A stretch of 64,000 bases of DNA from Gluconobacter oxydans (GCF_006539685.1 NZ_BJNM01000003.1:62001-126000); one strand, 5' to 3'; shown: positions 1 through 12,568, numbered from the stretch's first letter. Numbers and translations are program-made. The notes: generated from the letters alone by a model not told the origin.

Positions 1-1
1 C

Positions 2-1102
2 CTGCTGCAACGGGCTCTGGCGCATATTCACGGCGTTGCAGAAAAGCGGAATACCATTCCCATCCTGGCCAACGTTCTGATGAGCTATCAGGATGATGTT
101 CTGCGCCTGACGGCGACGGATATGGAAATTGCCGTCGTGGAAGACGTTCCGGCGAGCGGTGAGCGCTCCGGCTCTACGACCGTTCCGGCTGCTGTGCTCT
201 TCGAGATCGTCCGCAAGCTGCCCGATGGCGTTGCTCTGGAGTTCGATCATCAGGACAGCGAGGCTCCGCTCGCCCTGCGTGCCGGTCGTTATGCGACCAG
301 CCTGAACGTCCTTCCGGTTGATGATTTCCCGGCGATGGTTGCTGGCGATCTGCCGCATCGTTTTTCGATCCCGGCAGCAACGCTTCGTGGTCTGATCGAC
401 CGTACCAAGTTCGCCATTTCCAACGAAGAAACCCGCTATTACCTGAACGGTATCTACCTGCACGTTGCAGAAAACGGGTCCATTCCGATGCTGCGGGCCG
501 TGGCCACAGATGGTCACCGTCTCGCCCGCGTCGAGACGGAACTTCCGGAAGGTGCACGTGGCATGCCGGGCGTCATCATCCCACGCAAGACCATCAATGA
601 ACTGCGCAAGCTGCTCGATGAAGGGGCGGCCGATCTGGAAGTGTCGCTGTCCGACACCCGCATCCAGTTCCAGGCCGGGCCGGTTCTGCTGACCTCCAAG
701 CTGATCGACGGCACTTTCCCGGAATACGAGCGTGTCATTCCCAAGGGCAATGATCGCATCCTGCGGGTTGGAAAGCGCGATTTCGCAGCTGCTGTTGGTC
801 GTGTTGCGGCCATTAGCCAGGAGCGTTCACGGCCGGTCAAGCTGTCTGTTACGCAGAACATGCTGAACCTGTCCGCCACCAGCCCCGATCAGGGCGTGGC
901 GCATGAGGAACTGGACGAAAACGCCGTTTCCTACGACGCAGCACCGATCGAAATCGGCTTTCAGGCCCGTTACCTGACGGACATCACCGATCAGATCGAC
1001 GTGGAAGTGGAGTTCGCATTTTCCGACAGCTCTGCTCCCACCATCGTCCGTGACACGGCATCGCCTTCGGCTCTGTATGTCCTGATGCCCATGCGGGTCT
1101 GA
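2..1102 (+). CDS. dnaN: DNA polymerase III beta sliding clamp (5' end outside window)
   Basis: Ring-shaped clamp that tethers DNA polymerase III to the template. The reading frame is already open at the first bases: the residues before the first in-frame ATG (80) read LLQRALAHIHGVAEKRNTIP, the classic N-terminal clamp segment, so the gene starts upstream and only about ten residues are missing. The three-domain clamp fold is covered to the normal end (LYVLMPMRV, resembling the usual clamp C-terminus). recF follows after 13 bases and gyrB after that, the common dnaN-recF-gyrB order. dnaA, if adjacent, would lie outside the window. Confidence 0.97.
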   Translation: MLQRALAHIHGVAEKRNTIPILANVLMSYQDDVLRLTATDMEIAVVEDVPASGERSGSTTVPAAVLFEIVRKLPDGVALEFDHQDSEAPLALRAGRYATSLNVLPVDDFPAMVAGDLPHRFSIPAATLRGLIDRTKFAISNEETRYYLNGIYLHVAENGSIPMLRAVATDGHRLARVETELPEGARGMPGVIIPRKTINELRKLLDEGAADLEVSLSDTRIQFQAGPVLLTSKLIDGTFPEYERVIPKGNDRILRVGKRDFAAAVGRVAAISQERSRPVKLSVTQNMLNLSATSPDQGVAHEELDENAVSYDAAPIEIGFQARYLTDITDQIDVEVEFAFSDSSAPTIVRDTASPSALYVLMPMRV

Positions 1103-1115
1103 ACACGAGCCACGA

Positions 1116-2219
1116 TTGAAACTGACCCGGCTCGCGCTGACGGATTTCCGGAACTACACCCATACCGTCTGGACCCCGGAAGCCTCTATTCTGGTTCTGA
1201 CGGGGGAGAACGGGTCCGGGAAGACCAATCTGCTCGAAGCCGTTTCCCTGCTGGCCCCCGGTCGGGGCCTGCGGGGGGCAGCACTTCCCGCCTTGTGCCG
1301 TCAGGGCGCAGAACGATGGGGGGTTGCGGCCACGCTCCAGTCTGGCCTGGACGAATTCCGGATCGGCACGGGGAGCGACCTGAGCGAAAAACAGCGCCGG
1401 ACATTTCGCCTCGATGGGGAAAACATCCGCTCCCAGGCTCTGATCGGCCAGAGGTTTTCCTGTGTCTGGCTGACGCCCCAGATGGACCGGCTTTTTCAGG
1501 AAGGCTCCAGCGGCCGGCGGCGGTTTCTGGACAGGCTGGTCATGGCGCTGTCTCCCGATCACGGACGCCAGATCGCAGCGCATGACCGCTCGGTCGTCAG
1601 TCGAAACAGGGTTCTGTCTGAACGTCAGAACGAGGTGGAATGGCTTACTTCCATAGAAGATTCCATCGCCCGTCATGCGGTCGCTGCGTCTGCCGCGCGG
1701 TTGGCGCTCATCGAGAGCATGAACGCCCATCCTTTTGAAAATGATGGATTTTCTGCCAGTACGCTGCATCTGGACTGCGCCATCTCAAGCCGCCTGACAA
1801 CCCAGCCGGCTCTCGAAGTTGAAGACTGGATCAGGAACAGCCTGCGACAGGCCCGCACAGAAGACCGACAGCGCTCCACAACATCCGTCGGCGCCCATCG
1901 GGCCGATTTCACGCTTTCAGACACCGCCACGGGACGTCCTGCCGAGCTTTCGAGCAGCGGCCAGCAGAAGGTCATGCTGACCGGCACGATCCTGTCCCAT
2001 GCGCGGCTGATGACACAGGAACGGGGATACGCCCCGGCCATCCTGCTTGATGAACCCCTGCTTCATCTGGACGAGATGCGACGACATGCGCTCCTCAACA
2101 GCCTTGAGGGGCTGCGGGCGCCTGTCCTGATTACGGGCACGGATGCCGAGGCGTTCGCGCCGATCGCAGGCCGCGCCCAGTTTTTTTCCGTCAGGAACGG
2201 CACCATATCCCCGTCCTGA
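1116..2219 (+). CDS. recF: DNA replication and repair protein RecF
   Basis: SMC-like ATPase that helps load RecA at gapped DNA with RecO and RecR. The N-terminus reads LTRLALTDFRNY, followed by a Walker A motif GENGSGKTN at about residues 29-37. An ABC-type signature (LSSSGQQK) and Walker B (AILLDEPLLHLDE) lie in the C-terminal third. Its 367 residues are normal for the family. The start is TTG at 1116, 13 bases after the dnaN stop, with no strong Shine-Dalgarno; no earlier in-frame start would fit the family's N-terminus. It probably depends on translation of dnaN. Confidence 0.96.
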   Translation: MKLTRLALTDFRNYTHTVWTPEASILVLTGENGSGKTNLLEAVSLLAPGRGLRGAALPALCRQGAERWGVAATLQSGLDEFRIGTGSDLSEKQRRTFRLDGENIRSQALIGQRFSCVWLTPQMDRLFQEGSSGRRRFLDRLVMALSPDHGRQIAAHDRSVVSRNRVLSERQNEVEWLTSIEDSIARHAVAASAARLALIESMNAHPFENDGFSASTLHLDCAISSRLTTQPALEVEDWIRNSLRQARTEDRQRSTTSVGAHRADFTLSDTATGRPAELSSSGQQKVMLTGTILSHARLMTQERGYAPAILLDEPLLHLDEMRRHALLNSLEGLRAPVLITGTDAEAFAPIAGRAQFFSVRNGTISPS

Positions 2220-2241
2220 TACGCCGCCGCCGCTGGCCTAA

Positions 2242-5530
<3,289 letters not shown>

Positions 5531-5634
5531 ACGGAGCACTCGAACGTCTTGCAATAATCGGCAATTCGAAGTGATGACACAGTCTGCGGGCTCCGTTTGA
5601 CGCGGACCCGCGGTTTGGATACCCCGGGCGGGAC

Positions 5635-6969
5635 ATGACCGACAGCACCCATCGCACCACTGCCATCATCCTTGCTGCGGGCCTCGGCACGCGCATGAAA
5701 TCCCGTCTGCCAAAGGCGCTGCACCGTCTGGGCAACCAGCCGATGATCAACCATCTCATCACAACTGCCCGGCAGGTCTTTGATGATGTGGTCGTCGTCA
5801 CCGGTCCGGACATGCCGGAGCTTGAAAAGGCCGTCCGTCCTTTCAAAACCGTCACACAGGTCGAGCGACTTGGCACAGCACATGCCGCCAACACGGCTCG
5901 GGACCTGTTCGGCACTGGCGATGTGGCCATTCTGTATGCCGATAATCCGCTGATTACGGCAGAGACGATGCGACGCCTGCTGGCAGCACGCAGGGAAGGT
6001 GCCAGTCTGGCGCTTCTCGGAATGCGACCTGCGGAACCGGGGCGTTATGGCCGGATTGTCGAAGACCACGGCAGGGTCGTGAAGATCGTCGAATTCAAGG
6101 ATGCCACGGAAGACGAACGCCGCATCACGCTGTGCAATGCGGGCGTCATGTGTGCCGGAGCCGACGATTTCCGCACCTGGCTTGCAGATGTCGGCAACGA
6201 CAATGCCCAGGGTGAGTATTATCTGACAGACGTGGTTGAAATGGCCGCAAAAGCCGGACCGGTCGTTTGCGTGGAAGCACCGGAAGCCGAACTGGCAGGC
6301 GTCAATTCCCGCTCGGAACTGGCTCGTGCAGAAGCGACGCTTCAGACCCGGCTGCGAAATGCAGCCATGGATGCGGGTGTTACGCTTGTTGCTCCTGAAA
6401 CCGTGTTCTTCAGCACCGACACCGTCATCGAAGCGGATGTGACGATCGAGCCGAACGTTTTCTTTGGCCCCGGCGTGAAGGTCCGTTCAGGTGCCCTCAT
6501 TCGCGCCTTTTCCCATCTGGAAGGCTGCGAGGTCGGGGAAAATGCGATGATCGGTCCCTATGCCCGGCTGCGCCCCGGCACGCTTTGTGCCGCGCAGACG
6601 CATGTTGGAAATTTCGTCGAACTCAAGAATGTAGAGTTGGGTGAGGGCGCGAAGGCCAATCACCTGACCTATCTGGGCGATGCCTCGATCGGGAGTGGCA
6701 CGAATGTCGGAGCAGGGACCATCACCTGCAACTACGATGGCGTGTTCAAACACCGGACCACGATCGGCGAGCGCGTGTTCGTTGGTTCGGATTCCATCCT
6801 CGTGGCTCCTGTGACAGTCGGGGACGATGCCGTTATTGCGGCCGGCAGCGTCATCACCAGTGATGTCCCTCCCGGCGATCTGGCTCTGGGCCGGGCCCGG
6901 CAGACGCTGAAAAGCGGGCAGGGCCTTCAGATCAAACAGTCTCTCAAAGCTCGGAAGGAACAGGGCTGA
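5635..6969 (+). CDS. glmU: Bifunctional UDP-N-acetylglucosamine pyrophosphorylase / glucosamine-1-phosphate N-acetyltransferase
   Basis: Cytoplasmic enzyme that acetylates GlcN-1-P and then couples it to UTP, giving UDP-GlcNAc for peptidoglycan and lipopolysaccharide. The N-terminal nucleotidyltransferase has LAAGLGTRMKSRLPKALH; the C-terminal half is a left-handed beta-helix of hexapeptide repeats with the active-site stretch NHLTYLGDASIG and CNYDG. Its 444 residues are close to the usual 450-460. ATG 5635 follows a GGCGGGA stretch. The stop overlaps the glmS start (TGATG), so the two consecutive amino-sugar enzymes are translationally coupled. Confidence 0.97.
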   Translation: MTDSTHRTTAIILAAGLGTRMKSRLPKALHRLGNQPMINHLITTARQVFDDVVVVTGPDMPELEKAVRPFKTVTQVERLGTAHAANTARDLFGTGDVAILYADNPLITAETMRRLLAARREGASLALLGMRPAEPGRYGRIVEDHGRVVKIVEFKDATEDERRITLCNAGVMCAGADDFRTWLADVGNDNAQGEYYLTDVVEMAAKAGPVVCVEAPEAELAGVNSRSELARAEATLQTRLRNAAMDAGVTLVAPETVFFSTDTVIEADVTIEPNVFFGPGVKVRSGALIRAFSHLEGCEVGENAMIGPYARLRPGTLCAAQTHVGNFVELKNVELGEGAKANHLTYLGDASIGSGTNVGAGTITCNYDGVFKHRTTIGERVFVGSDSILVAPVTVGDDAVIAAGSVITSDVPPGDLALGRARQTLKSGQGLQIKQSLKARKEQG

Positions 6970-8795
6970 TGTGCGGTATCTGCGGTATTGTTGGACACCA
7001 GCCTGCCAGCCCGATTGCGTTTGAGGCGCTCCGCCGTCTTGAATATCGCGGATATGATTCCGCTGGCATCGCCACGCTGACGGCATCCGGGGACATTGAG
7101 CGCCGTCGTGCGGCTGGCAAGCTCGACAATCTGGAGCATGTCCTGAAAGAGCACCCGCTGCCTGGCACGACCGGGATCGGGCATACGCGTTGGGCCACGC
7201 ATGGCGCGCCCACGGAAAATAATGCTCATCCTCATGAGGCCGGTCGTGTGGCGATCGTCCATAACGGCATCATCGAGAACTTTGCCGAGCTCAAGAAAGA
7301 GCTTGAGGCGAAGGGACGCGTGTTCCGGACGGAAACGGATTCAGAGACGGTCGCCCATCTGGTCGATGATTATCTGGGGCAGGGGCTGGAGCCTCGGGAA
7401 GCAGCCTTTGCTGCGATCAAGCGGCTGGAAGGCGCCTATGCCATTGCCATGATCTTCAAGGATCATGAAGGCCTGCTGATTGGCGCGCGTCATGGTGCTC
7501 CACTGGCGGTGGGCTATGGCAATGGTGAGATGTTCCTTGGATCGGACAGCATTGCGCTGGCTCCGATGGCCCGGAAGATGACCTATCTGGAAGATGGCGA
7601 CTGGTGTGAACTGACACCTGATCATGTCACGATTTTTGATATGACCGGCGCGGAAGTCAGCCGTCCGGTTCAGGATCTGACGTTCATGGCCGGACAGGTC
7701 GGCAAGGACGGCTACCGGCATTACATGGAGAAGGAACTCCATGAACACCCCGTCGCCATCGGACAGACGCTGAAGCGGATTACGGATCCGGCTTCAAAGC
7801 GTATTGCCCTTCCGGAAATGCCGTTTGACCCGGCACAGGTTCCCCGTATTACCATCACGGCCTGCGGCTCGGCCTATTATGCCGGCATGGTCGGGCGGTA
7901 CTGGCTGGAATCCCTCGCGCGCATTCCGGTGGAGATCGATGTTGCGTCGGAAATGCGCTACCGCGAGCCGCCGCAGCCGGACAAGGGCGTGGCGCTGCTG
8001 ATTTCCCAGTCCGGCGAGACTGCTGATACGCTCGGGGTTCTGCGGAGCCTCAAGAAGGCCGGACAGAGCATTGTTTCCGTACTGAATGTCGAGCACTCGA
8101 CCATGGGACGCGAAAGCGATCTCGTCCTAGGTATGGATGCTGGGCCGGAAATCTCCGTAGCCTCAACCAAGGCTTTCACGGCGCAGCTTTCTGTTCTGGC
8201 GGCTCTGGCAATCGATTTCGCGCGCGCCCGCGGCACGATGGATCAGGCCCGTGAAGAACGTCTGACGGCCAGCCTGCTGGATCTGCCGTCCCGCGCTGCA
8301 GAAGTCTTTACCCGTACCAAGGATATCCAGGCGATGGCGGCCGTTGTCGCTCAGGCCCGCGATGTCCTGTATCTGGGGCGCGGCATCTGCACGCCGATCG
8401 CCTTTGAAGGTGCATTAAAATTAAAAGAAATCAGCTACATCCACGCAGAAGCTTATGCCGCGGGTGAACTGAAGCATGGCCCCATCAGCCTGATCGACCA
8501 GACCGTTCCGGTCGTTGCCATCGCACCGTCCACGATCCTGTTCGACAAAACGCTCTCCAATCTGCAGGAAGCGAAAGCGCGTGGCGGACGCATTCTTGCC
8601 TTCACCGATGCAGAAGGTGCGAAACGTCTTGAGGGCGTGGCGGAACAGGTTGTTATCATGCCGGATGTGGACGCTTTCGTGGCCCCGATCCTGTATGCCA
8701 TTCCCGTTCAGATGCTGGCTTATGAAGTGGCTCTTCTCAAGGGGACCGACGTGGATCAGCCCCGGAACCTTGCCAAATCAGTCACGGTTGAATGA
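6969..8795 (+). CDS. glmS: Glutamine--fructose-6-phosphate aminotransferase (isomerizing)
   Basis: First committed step of amino-sugar synthesis: fructose-6-P plus glutamine to glucosamine-6-P. The N-terminus MCGICGIVG places the catalytic cysteine at position 2. The glutaminase domain spans about residues 1-240, followed by two SIS sugar-isomerase domains (SQSGETADT, then EISYIHAEAYAAGELKHGP), ending in the canonical KSVTVE tail. Length 608 is normal. The ATG shares its A with the glmU stop. The stretch around 8414-8431 is unusually AT-rich, with two TTA leucine codons. No glmS ribozyme was seen upstream, and none would be expected outside Gram-positives. Confidence 0.97.
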   Translation: MCGICGIVGHQPASPIAFEALRRLEYRGYDSAGIATLTASGDIERRRAAGKLDNLEHVLKEHPLPGTTGIGHTRWATHGAPTENNAHPHEAGRVAIVHNGIIENFAELKKELEAKGRVFRTETDSETVAHLVDDYLGQGLEPREAAFAAIKRLEGAYAIAMIFKDHEGLLIGARHGAPLAVGYGNGEMFLGSDSIALAPMARKMTYLEDGDWCELTPDHVTIFDMTGAEVSRPVQDLTFMAGQVGKDGYRHYMEKELHEHPVAIGQTLKRITDPASKRIALPEMPFDPAQVPRITITACGSAYYAGMVGRYWLESLARIPVEIDVASEMRYREPPQPDKGVALLISQSGETADTLGVLRSLKKAGQSIVSVLNVEHSTMGRESDLVLGMDAGPEISVASTKAFTAQLSVLAALAIDFARARGTMDQAREERLTASLLDLPSRAAEVFTRTKDIQAMAAVVAQARDVLYLGRGICTPIAFEGALKLKEISYIHAEAYAAGELKHGPISLIDQTVPVVAIAPSTILFDKTLSNLQEAKARGGRILAFTDAEGAKRLEGVAEQVVIMPDVDAFVAPILYAIPVQMLAYEVALLKGTDVDQPRNLAKSVTVE

Positions 8796-8857
8796 AGGAT
8801 TTTCCTATCGGGGGAAATTTTTTGCAGACATTATAGTAACATCACACATGGCAGCCT

Positions 8858-8872
8858 GAAGGAGACGCAATA
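8858..8872 (+). promoter_or_regulatory. Strong Shine-Dalgarno followed by ATA rather than ATG
   Basis: GAAGGAGA at 8858-8865 lies 4-5 bases before ATA at 8870, in frame with the downstream dehydrogenase. There is no in-frame ATG, GTG or TTG between the upstream stop (8837-8839) and the GTG at 9227. A three-codon ATG-GCA-GCC-TGA reading frame (8848-8859) ends on the first bases of the Shine-Dalgarno, in a different frame. The signal supports initiation here on a non-standard codon, or an ATG lost by mutation or sequencing error. Confidence 0.5.
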
Positions 8873-11821
8873 TCCGGAATATCGGCCGGAAATTCAGGAC
8901 TCTCTCCCAGCGCCTCTGAAATCACCATACGCGAAGCTTTTATCAGGCGACTGGATGAACAGGGATTTGAAGGTGATATCAACCTTCAGGTCTCGTCGCG
9001 GCTGGTTTCTTCCACCGATAACAGCATCTATCAGCGCCTTCCGGCCGCCGTTATTCATCCACGCACGCACGAAGATCTCAACCGGGCCGTCCGCGCTGCC
9101 GCAGATGGTGAACTGACCCTTGCGATCCGTGGTGGCGGGACAGGCACCAACGGGCAATCGCTGACGGATGGTATCGTCCTTGATGTCTCCCGCCATCTGG
9201 ACCGGATCCTGGATTTCGATGCCGAGGTGGGGACGGTCACGGTGGAACCGGGCGTTATTCTGGCTCGGCTTAATGCCTTCCTGAAGCCTCACGGATTTTT
9301 CTTCCCCCCTACGGTCTCGACCGCCACGAGAGCCACGATCGGCGGGATGATTGCTACCGACGCGTCCGGCAAGGGGTCGCGCATCTATGGTCGGACTTCC
9401 GACTACATAGAAACGATGGACGTCGTGCTCTCGGACGGAACCGACCTGCAGATCGGCCGACTGACAGCACCCCAGCTGGAAGAGGCGATGAGCGGGAAAG
9501 GGCTTGCCGCCCAAGCCTATCGCGAAGTCCATCGGGTCGTCACGGAACAGGCCGACGAGATCCGGCGTGTCTTCCCGGACATGAACCGTGGCCTGACGGG
9601 ATACAATCTTCAGAACGTCCTGCTTGAGGACGGAAGCTTCCATATCGCACGGCTCTTGGCGGGATCGGAAGGCACGCTTGCCCTGACCAAGAAGGTTGTT
9701 CTGCGGGTCAGACGTCTGCCGAAATACCGGCAGCTTATCGTCGTTCGCTATGCCAGCTTCAACGATACCCTGCGTGATGTTCAGACGCTTCTGCCAGCCA
9801 ACCCGTCTGCGGTAGAAGTGCTGGACGACCGCGTCCTCGCCAAGGCCCAGCAGGACGTGACATGGCACGCGCTGGAACGCGTCCTTGGCACCAGATCTGC
9901 GCTCCCGGTCAAGGGTATGAGCTTCATCGAGTTTGTCGGGGATGATCTGGATGTCCTGCAGGAACAGATGGCCCATGCGGTCACCCTGCTTGCGAACTCT
10001 CCGCACAAACCCATTGATCATAAAGCAGTTTCTGATCCGGACATTATCGCGAACCTCTGGACACTGCGGGAAAAATCGGTTGGTCTTCTCGGGCGTCCGG
10101 ACGGTCACAAACAAGGCGTTCCGTTCGTCGAGGATACTGCCGTTCCTCCGGAAGTTCTCCCTGAATATGTCAGCGAGTTCCGTGATATTCTGGACGAGTA
10201 CGGACTGTCCTATGGCATGTTTGGACATGCCGATGTCGGCTGCCTGCATGTCCGCCCGTTTCTGGACATGCTCACACCGCAGGACCGGGCTCTGATCCGT
10301 CCCATTTCAGATGCTGTGGCCGCTCTGACGAAACGGCACGGTGGTCTGCTCTGGGGCGAGCATGGGCGGGGATTTCGGGGCGAGTTCTCGCCGCTGTTTT
10401 TCGGTGAAACGCTGTTCGCAGAACTCTGCCGGATCAAGGATGTCTTTGATCCCAAAGATATTTTCAACCGCGGCAAGCTGGCGCCCGGTGGGGCGGGCTA
10501 TCCCGTGGACCGGATCGACAGCATCCCGTTCAAGGGCAGCTTCGACGAGGATATTGCTCCTGCACTCCGCGAACCCTATGCGCTTTCCATAAGCTGTAAC
10601 GGCAATGGCGCCTGTTTCAACCGTGAGCCGGACATGGCCATGTGCCCGTCCTACAAGGCCACGAAAGACCGGTCGCAGTCCCCGAAAGGCCGGGCTCTGC
10701 TGCTCCGGAGCTGGGCCAGGCTGCGCTCCCTGCCGGACAACGCGCCTGACCGGGAGATGCTCCCGGTTCTGACGGAAGAGCTCAAGGCATCCCTGGACAC
10801 CTGCCTGTCCTGCAAGGCCTGCGCGACGCAGTGTCCGATCCGCGTGGATATTCCGTCCATGCGTTCGAAGTTCCTGGCGACCTACTTCCGCGACAACCGC
10901 AGGCCGGTTCGCGACTATCTGGTGTACTGGCTGGAGCCACTGCTGGCGGTCGGGAGACAGGCTCCGGCGCTGGCCAATCTCCTGATGCACAATCCGCTCT
11001 CACAGGCTGTTCTGTCCCGGATCGGGCTGGTGGATCTTCCGCATCTGAAGCCTGCACGGCTGGGAGCCGACAGTCGGGTCAGTCGCTCCTGGCTGCGTCG
11101 TAACCGTCATAACCCGCGGGCTGTAATCCTGATCCAGGATTCCTTTACCGCCAGCTTTGACGGGGGCCTCATCGAGAAGGTCCATACGCTTTTGACGTCT
11201 CTTGGGCTGGACGTGAAGGTCACACCCGTCTGGGACAACGGCAAGGCCCGGCACGTTCTGGGGTTCCGCAGGGGCTTTGGCGTTACGGCCCGTCAGACAT
11301 TGCGGAAGCTGCACGGTCTGACGGCTTTTGGTATTCCGGTCGTTTCGCTGGATGCCGCTACTGGACTCATGTTCACGCAGGAATACAGGGAAGTCGCAGG
11401 GGACACACCCATCCCGGCCGTTCTTCCGCTGGAAACCTACCTGCGTGGACAGATAGAGCAGGGGGCGTTCGCGGAGGTACAGACTGCGGGTAAGGCGGAA
11501 TCCTTGACGGTGATCTCGCACTGCACGGAACAGGCGGCCCGTCCGGAAAGCGCTGGGGACTGGGCCTTCATTCTCCGGCATTTCGGATTACCGGTTCAGG
11601 CAGGCAAGGCCGGGTGCTGTGGCATGGCCGGCCTGTTCGGACATCAGAAAGAACAGGCGAGCCTCTCCCGCCAAATCTTTGATCAGAACTGGGCGGGGAA
11701 AGTGAAGCAGCCGGTGCTGGCGACCGGATTTTCCTGCCGCTGCCAGACCGAGCGTATGGCCGGTCATCGCCTGCCCCATCCGGCGGAAGCATTGATCTCC
11801 GCGTTGCAGGAACGGTCCTGA
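8870..11821 (+). CDS. FAD-binding and Fe-S-binding dehydrogenase, YdiJ/D-2-hydroxyacid dehydrogenase type
   Basis: Large respiratory-type flavoprotein, about 983 residues if it starts at ATA 8870. The N-terminal segment LDEQGFEGD...STDNSIYQRLPAAV matches the start of E. coli YdiJ (a D-2-hydroxyglutarate dehydrogenase). It continues with an FAD_binding_4 domain (RGGGTGTNGQ), an FAD-oxidase C domain (GHADVGCLHVRP), a ferredoxin-like region (CNGNGACFNREP...MCPSYK and CLSCKACATQCP), and a C-terminal cysteine-rich CCG-type region (GCCGMAGLFGH). Starting at GTG 9227 would delete half the FAD-binding domain, so the upstream frame is surely coding. Substrate is inferred from family; D-2-hydroxyglutarate or D-lactate are possible. 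Confidence 0.9.
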   Translation: MSGISAGNSGLSPSASEITIREAFIRRLDEQGFEGDINLQVSSRLVSSTDNSIYQRLPAAVIHPRTHEDLNRAVRAAADGELTLAIRGGGTGTNGQSLTDGIVLDVSRHLDRILDFDAEVGTVTVEPGVILARLNAFLKPHGFFFPPTVSTATRATIGGMIATDASGKGSRIYGRTSDYIETMDVVLSDGTDLQIGRLTAPQLEEAMSGKGLAAQAYREVHRVVTEQADEIRRVFPDMNRGLTGYNLQNVLLEDGSFHIARLLAGSEGTLALTKKVVLRVRRLPKYRQLIVVRYASFNDTLRDVQTLLPANPSAVEVLDDRVLAKAQQDVTWHALERVLGTRSALPVKGMSFIEFVGDDLDVLQEQMAHAVTLLANSPHKPIDHKAVSDPDIIANLWTLREKSVGLLGRPDGHKQGVPFVEDTAVPPEVLPEYVSEFRDILDEYGLSYGMFGHADVGCLHVRPFLDMLTPQDRALIRPISDAVAALTKRHGGLLWGEHGRGFRGEFSPLFFGETLFAELCRIKDVFDPKDIFNRGKLAPGGAGYPVDRIDSIPFKGSFDEDIAPALREPYALSISCNGNGACFNREPDMAMCPSYKATKDRSQSPKGRALLLRSWARLRSLPDNAPDREMLPVLTEELKASLDTCLSCKACATQCPIRVDIPSMRSKFLATYFRDNRRPVRDYLVYWLEPLLAVGRQAPALANLLMHNPLSQAVLSRIGLVDLPHLKPARLGADSRVSRSWLRRNRHNPRAVILIQDSFTASFDGGLIEKVHTLLTSLGLDVKVTPVWDNGKARHVLGFRRGFGVTARQTLRKLHGLTAFGIPVVSLDAATGLMFTQEYREVAGDTPIPAVLPLETYLRGQIEQGAFAEVQTAGKAESLTVISHCTEQAARPESAGDWAFILRHFGLPVQAGKAGCCGMAGLFGHQKEQASLSRQIFDQNWAGKVKQPVLATGFSCRCQTERMAGHRLPHPAEALISALQERS

Positions 11822-11873
11822 AAACAGGACGTTGATAAGGATGAAGCGCCTCTGGACGCACCCCGTCCAAGCT

Positions 11874-11886
11874 GTAACACTGTTAC
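11874..11886. promoter_or_regulatory. 13-base palindrome upstream of thiE
   Basis: GTAACACTGTTAC is a perfect inverted repeat (6-base arms, one central base) in the 116-base gap before thiE. It could be an operator half-site pair, but nothing identifies the binding protein, and no THI-box (TPP riboswitch) core was seen in the gap. Confidence 0.25.
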
Positions 11887-11937
11887 CTGTCCGATGATGC
11901 GCGGCTTTTCGTGCAGGCCCTGTGGAGTACGAATGTG

Positions 11938-12558
11938 ATGTCTTCCCTTCCATCAAGGATTTACGCTGTCGTCGACCATCCGCGCTGGGTGGAACGGCTT
12001 GGTGGAGCGGGTCTGCGTTTCATCGAACTCTATCTGCGTGACCTGCCGGAAGAAGAGATCAGGGCGCAGGCCCTGCTGGCACAGGAACTGGCCGCACGTT
12101 TCAATGTTTCTCTGGCACTGAACCGCTACTGGCAGACGGCCATCGAACTGGGCTATGAATGGCTGCATCTTGGCCCTGAAGATCTGGAAACGGCGGATCT
12201 CAACGCGATCCGGACCGCTGGCATCAGATTTGGCATCTCGACCCATACGCACGAAGAGCTGCAGACGGCACTGGCCTGCAAGCCGGATTATGTGTCCTTC
12301 GGCCCGGTCTGGTCCACGCAGCTCCGGGGCGTGCCGCTGACGGGGCGGGGCTTGGAGAAACTGGCAGAATGGCGCGGGCTGTGCGGCAATGTTCCGCTGG
12401 TTGCCATTGGTGGCATCACCGTGCCCCGGCTGGCGGAATGCTTGGAGGCAGGCGCCGATACGGTTGCCGTCATGAGCGACTTCATCGGCCATCAGGACCC
12501 GGAAGGGCAGGTCCGACGCTGGCTCGACGCCGTCTCCCGGGAGACAGCACCAACTTGA
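11938..12558 (+). CDS. thiE: Thiamine-phosphate synthase
   Basis: Joins the hydroxymethylpyrimidine and thiazole moieties to make thiamine phosphate. A TIM-barrel protein with the family's motifs in order: IYAVVD near the N-terminus, WLHLGPEDL, FGISTHTHEEL, PDYVSFGPVWST and a C-terminal phosphate-binding VAIGGI. About 206 residues, normal for ThiE. ATG 11938 has GGAG ten bases upstream; an upstream in-frame start at 11911 would add nine residues. The partner thiamine genes are not in the window, and no TPP riboswitch was found, so regulation is unclear. It could equally be a TenI-like paralogue, but the motifs favour ThiE. Confidence 0.88.
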   Translation: MSSLPSRIYAVVDHPRWVERLGGAGLRFIELYLRDLPEEEIRAQALLAQELAARFNVSLALNRYWQTAIELGYEWLHLGPEDLETADLNAIRTAGIRFGISTHTHEELQTALACKPDYVSFGPVWSTQLRGVPLTGRGLEKLAEWRGLCGNVPLVAIGGITVPRLAECLEAGADTVAVMSDFIGHQDPEGQVRRWLDAVSRETAPT

Positions 12559-12568
12559 AACACACCAA

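Noticed and set aside
1-1100. Replication origin near dnaN
   Set aside because: No DnaA-box cluster or AT-rich unwinding region in the visible sequence.
11822-11937. Possible TPP riboswitch upstream of thiE
   Set aside because: No CTGAGA-type conserved core or suitable helices visible.
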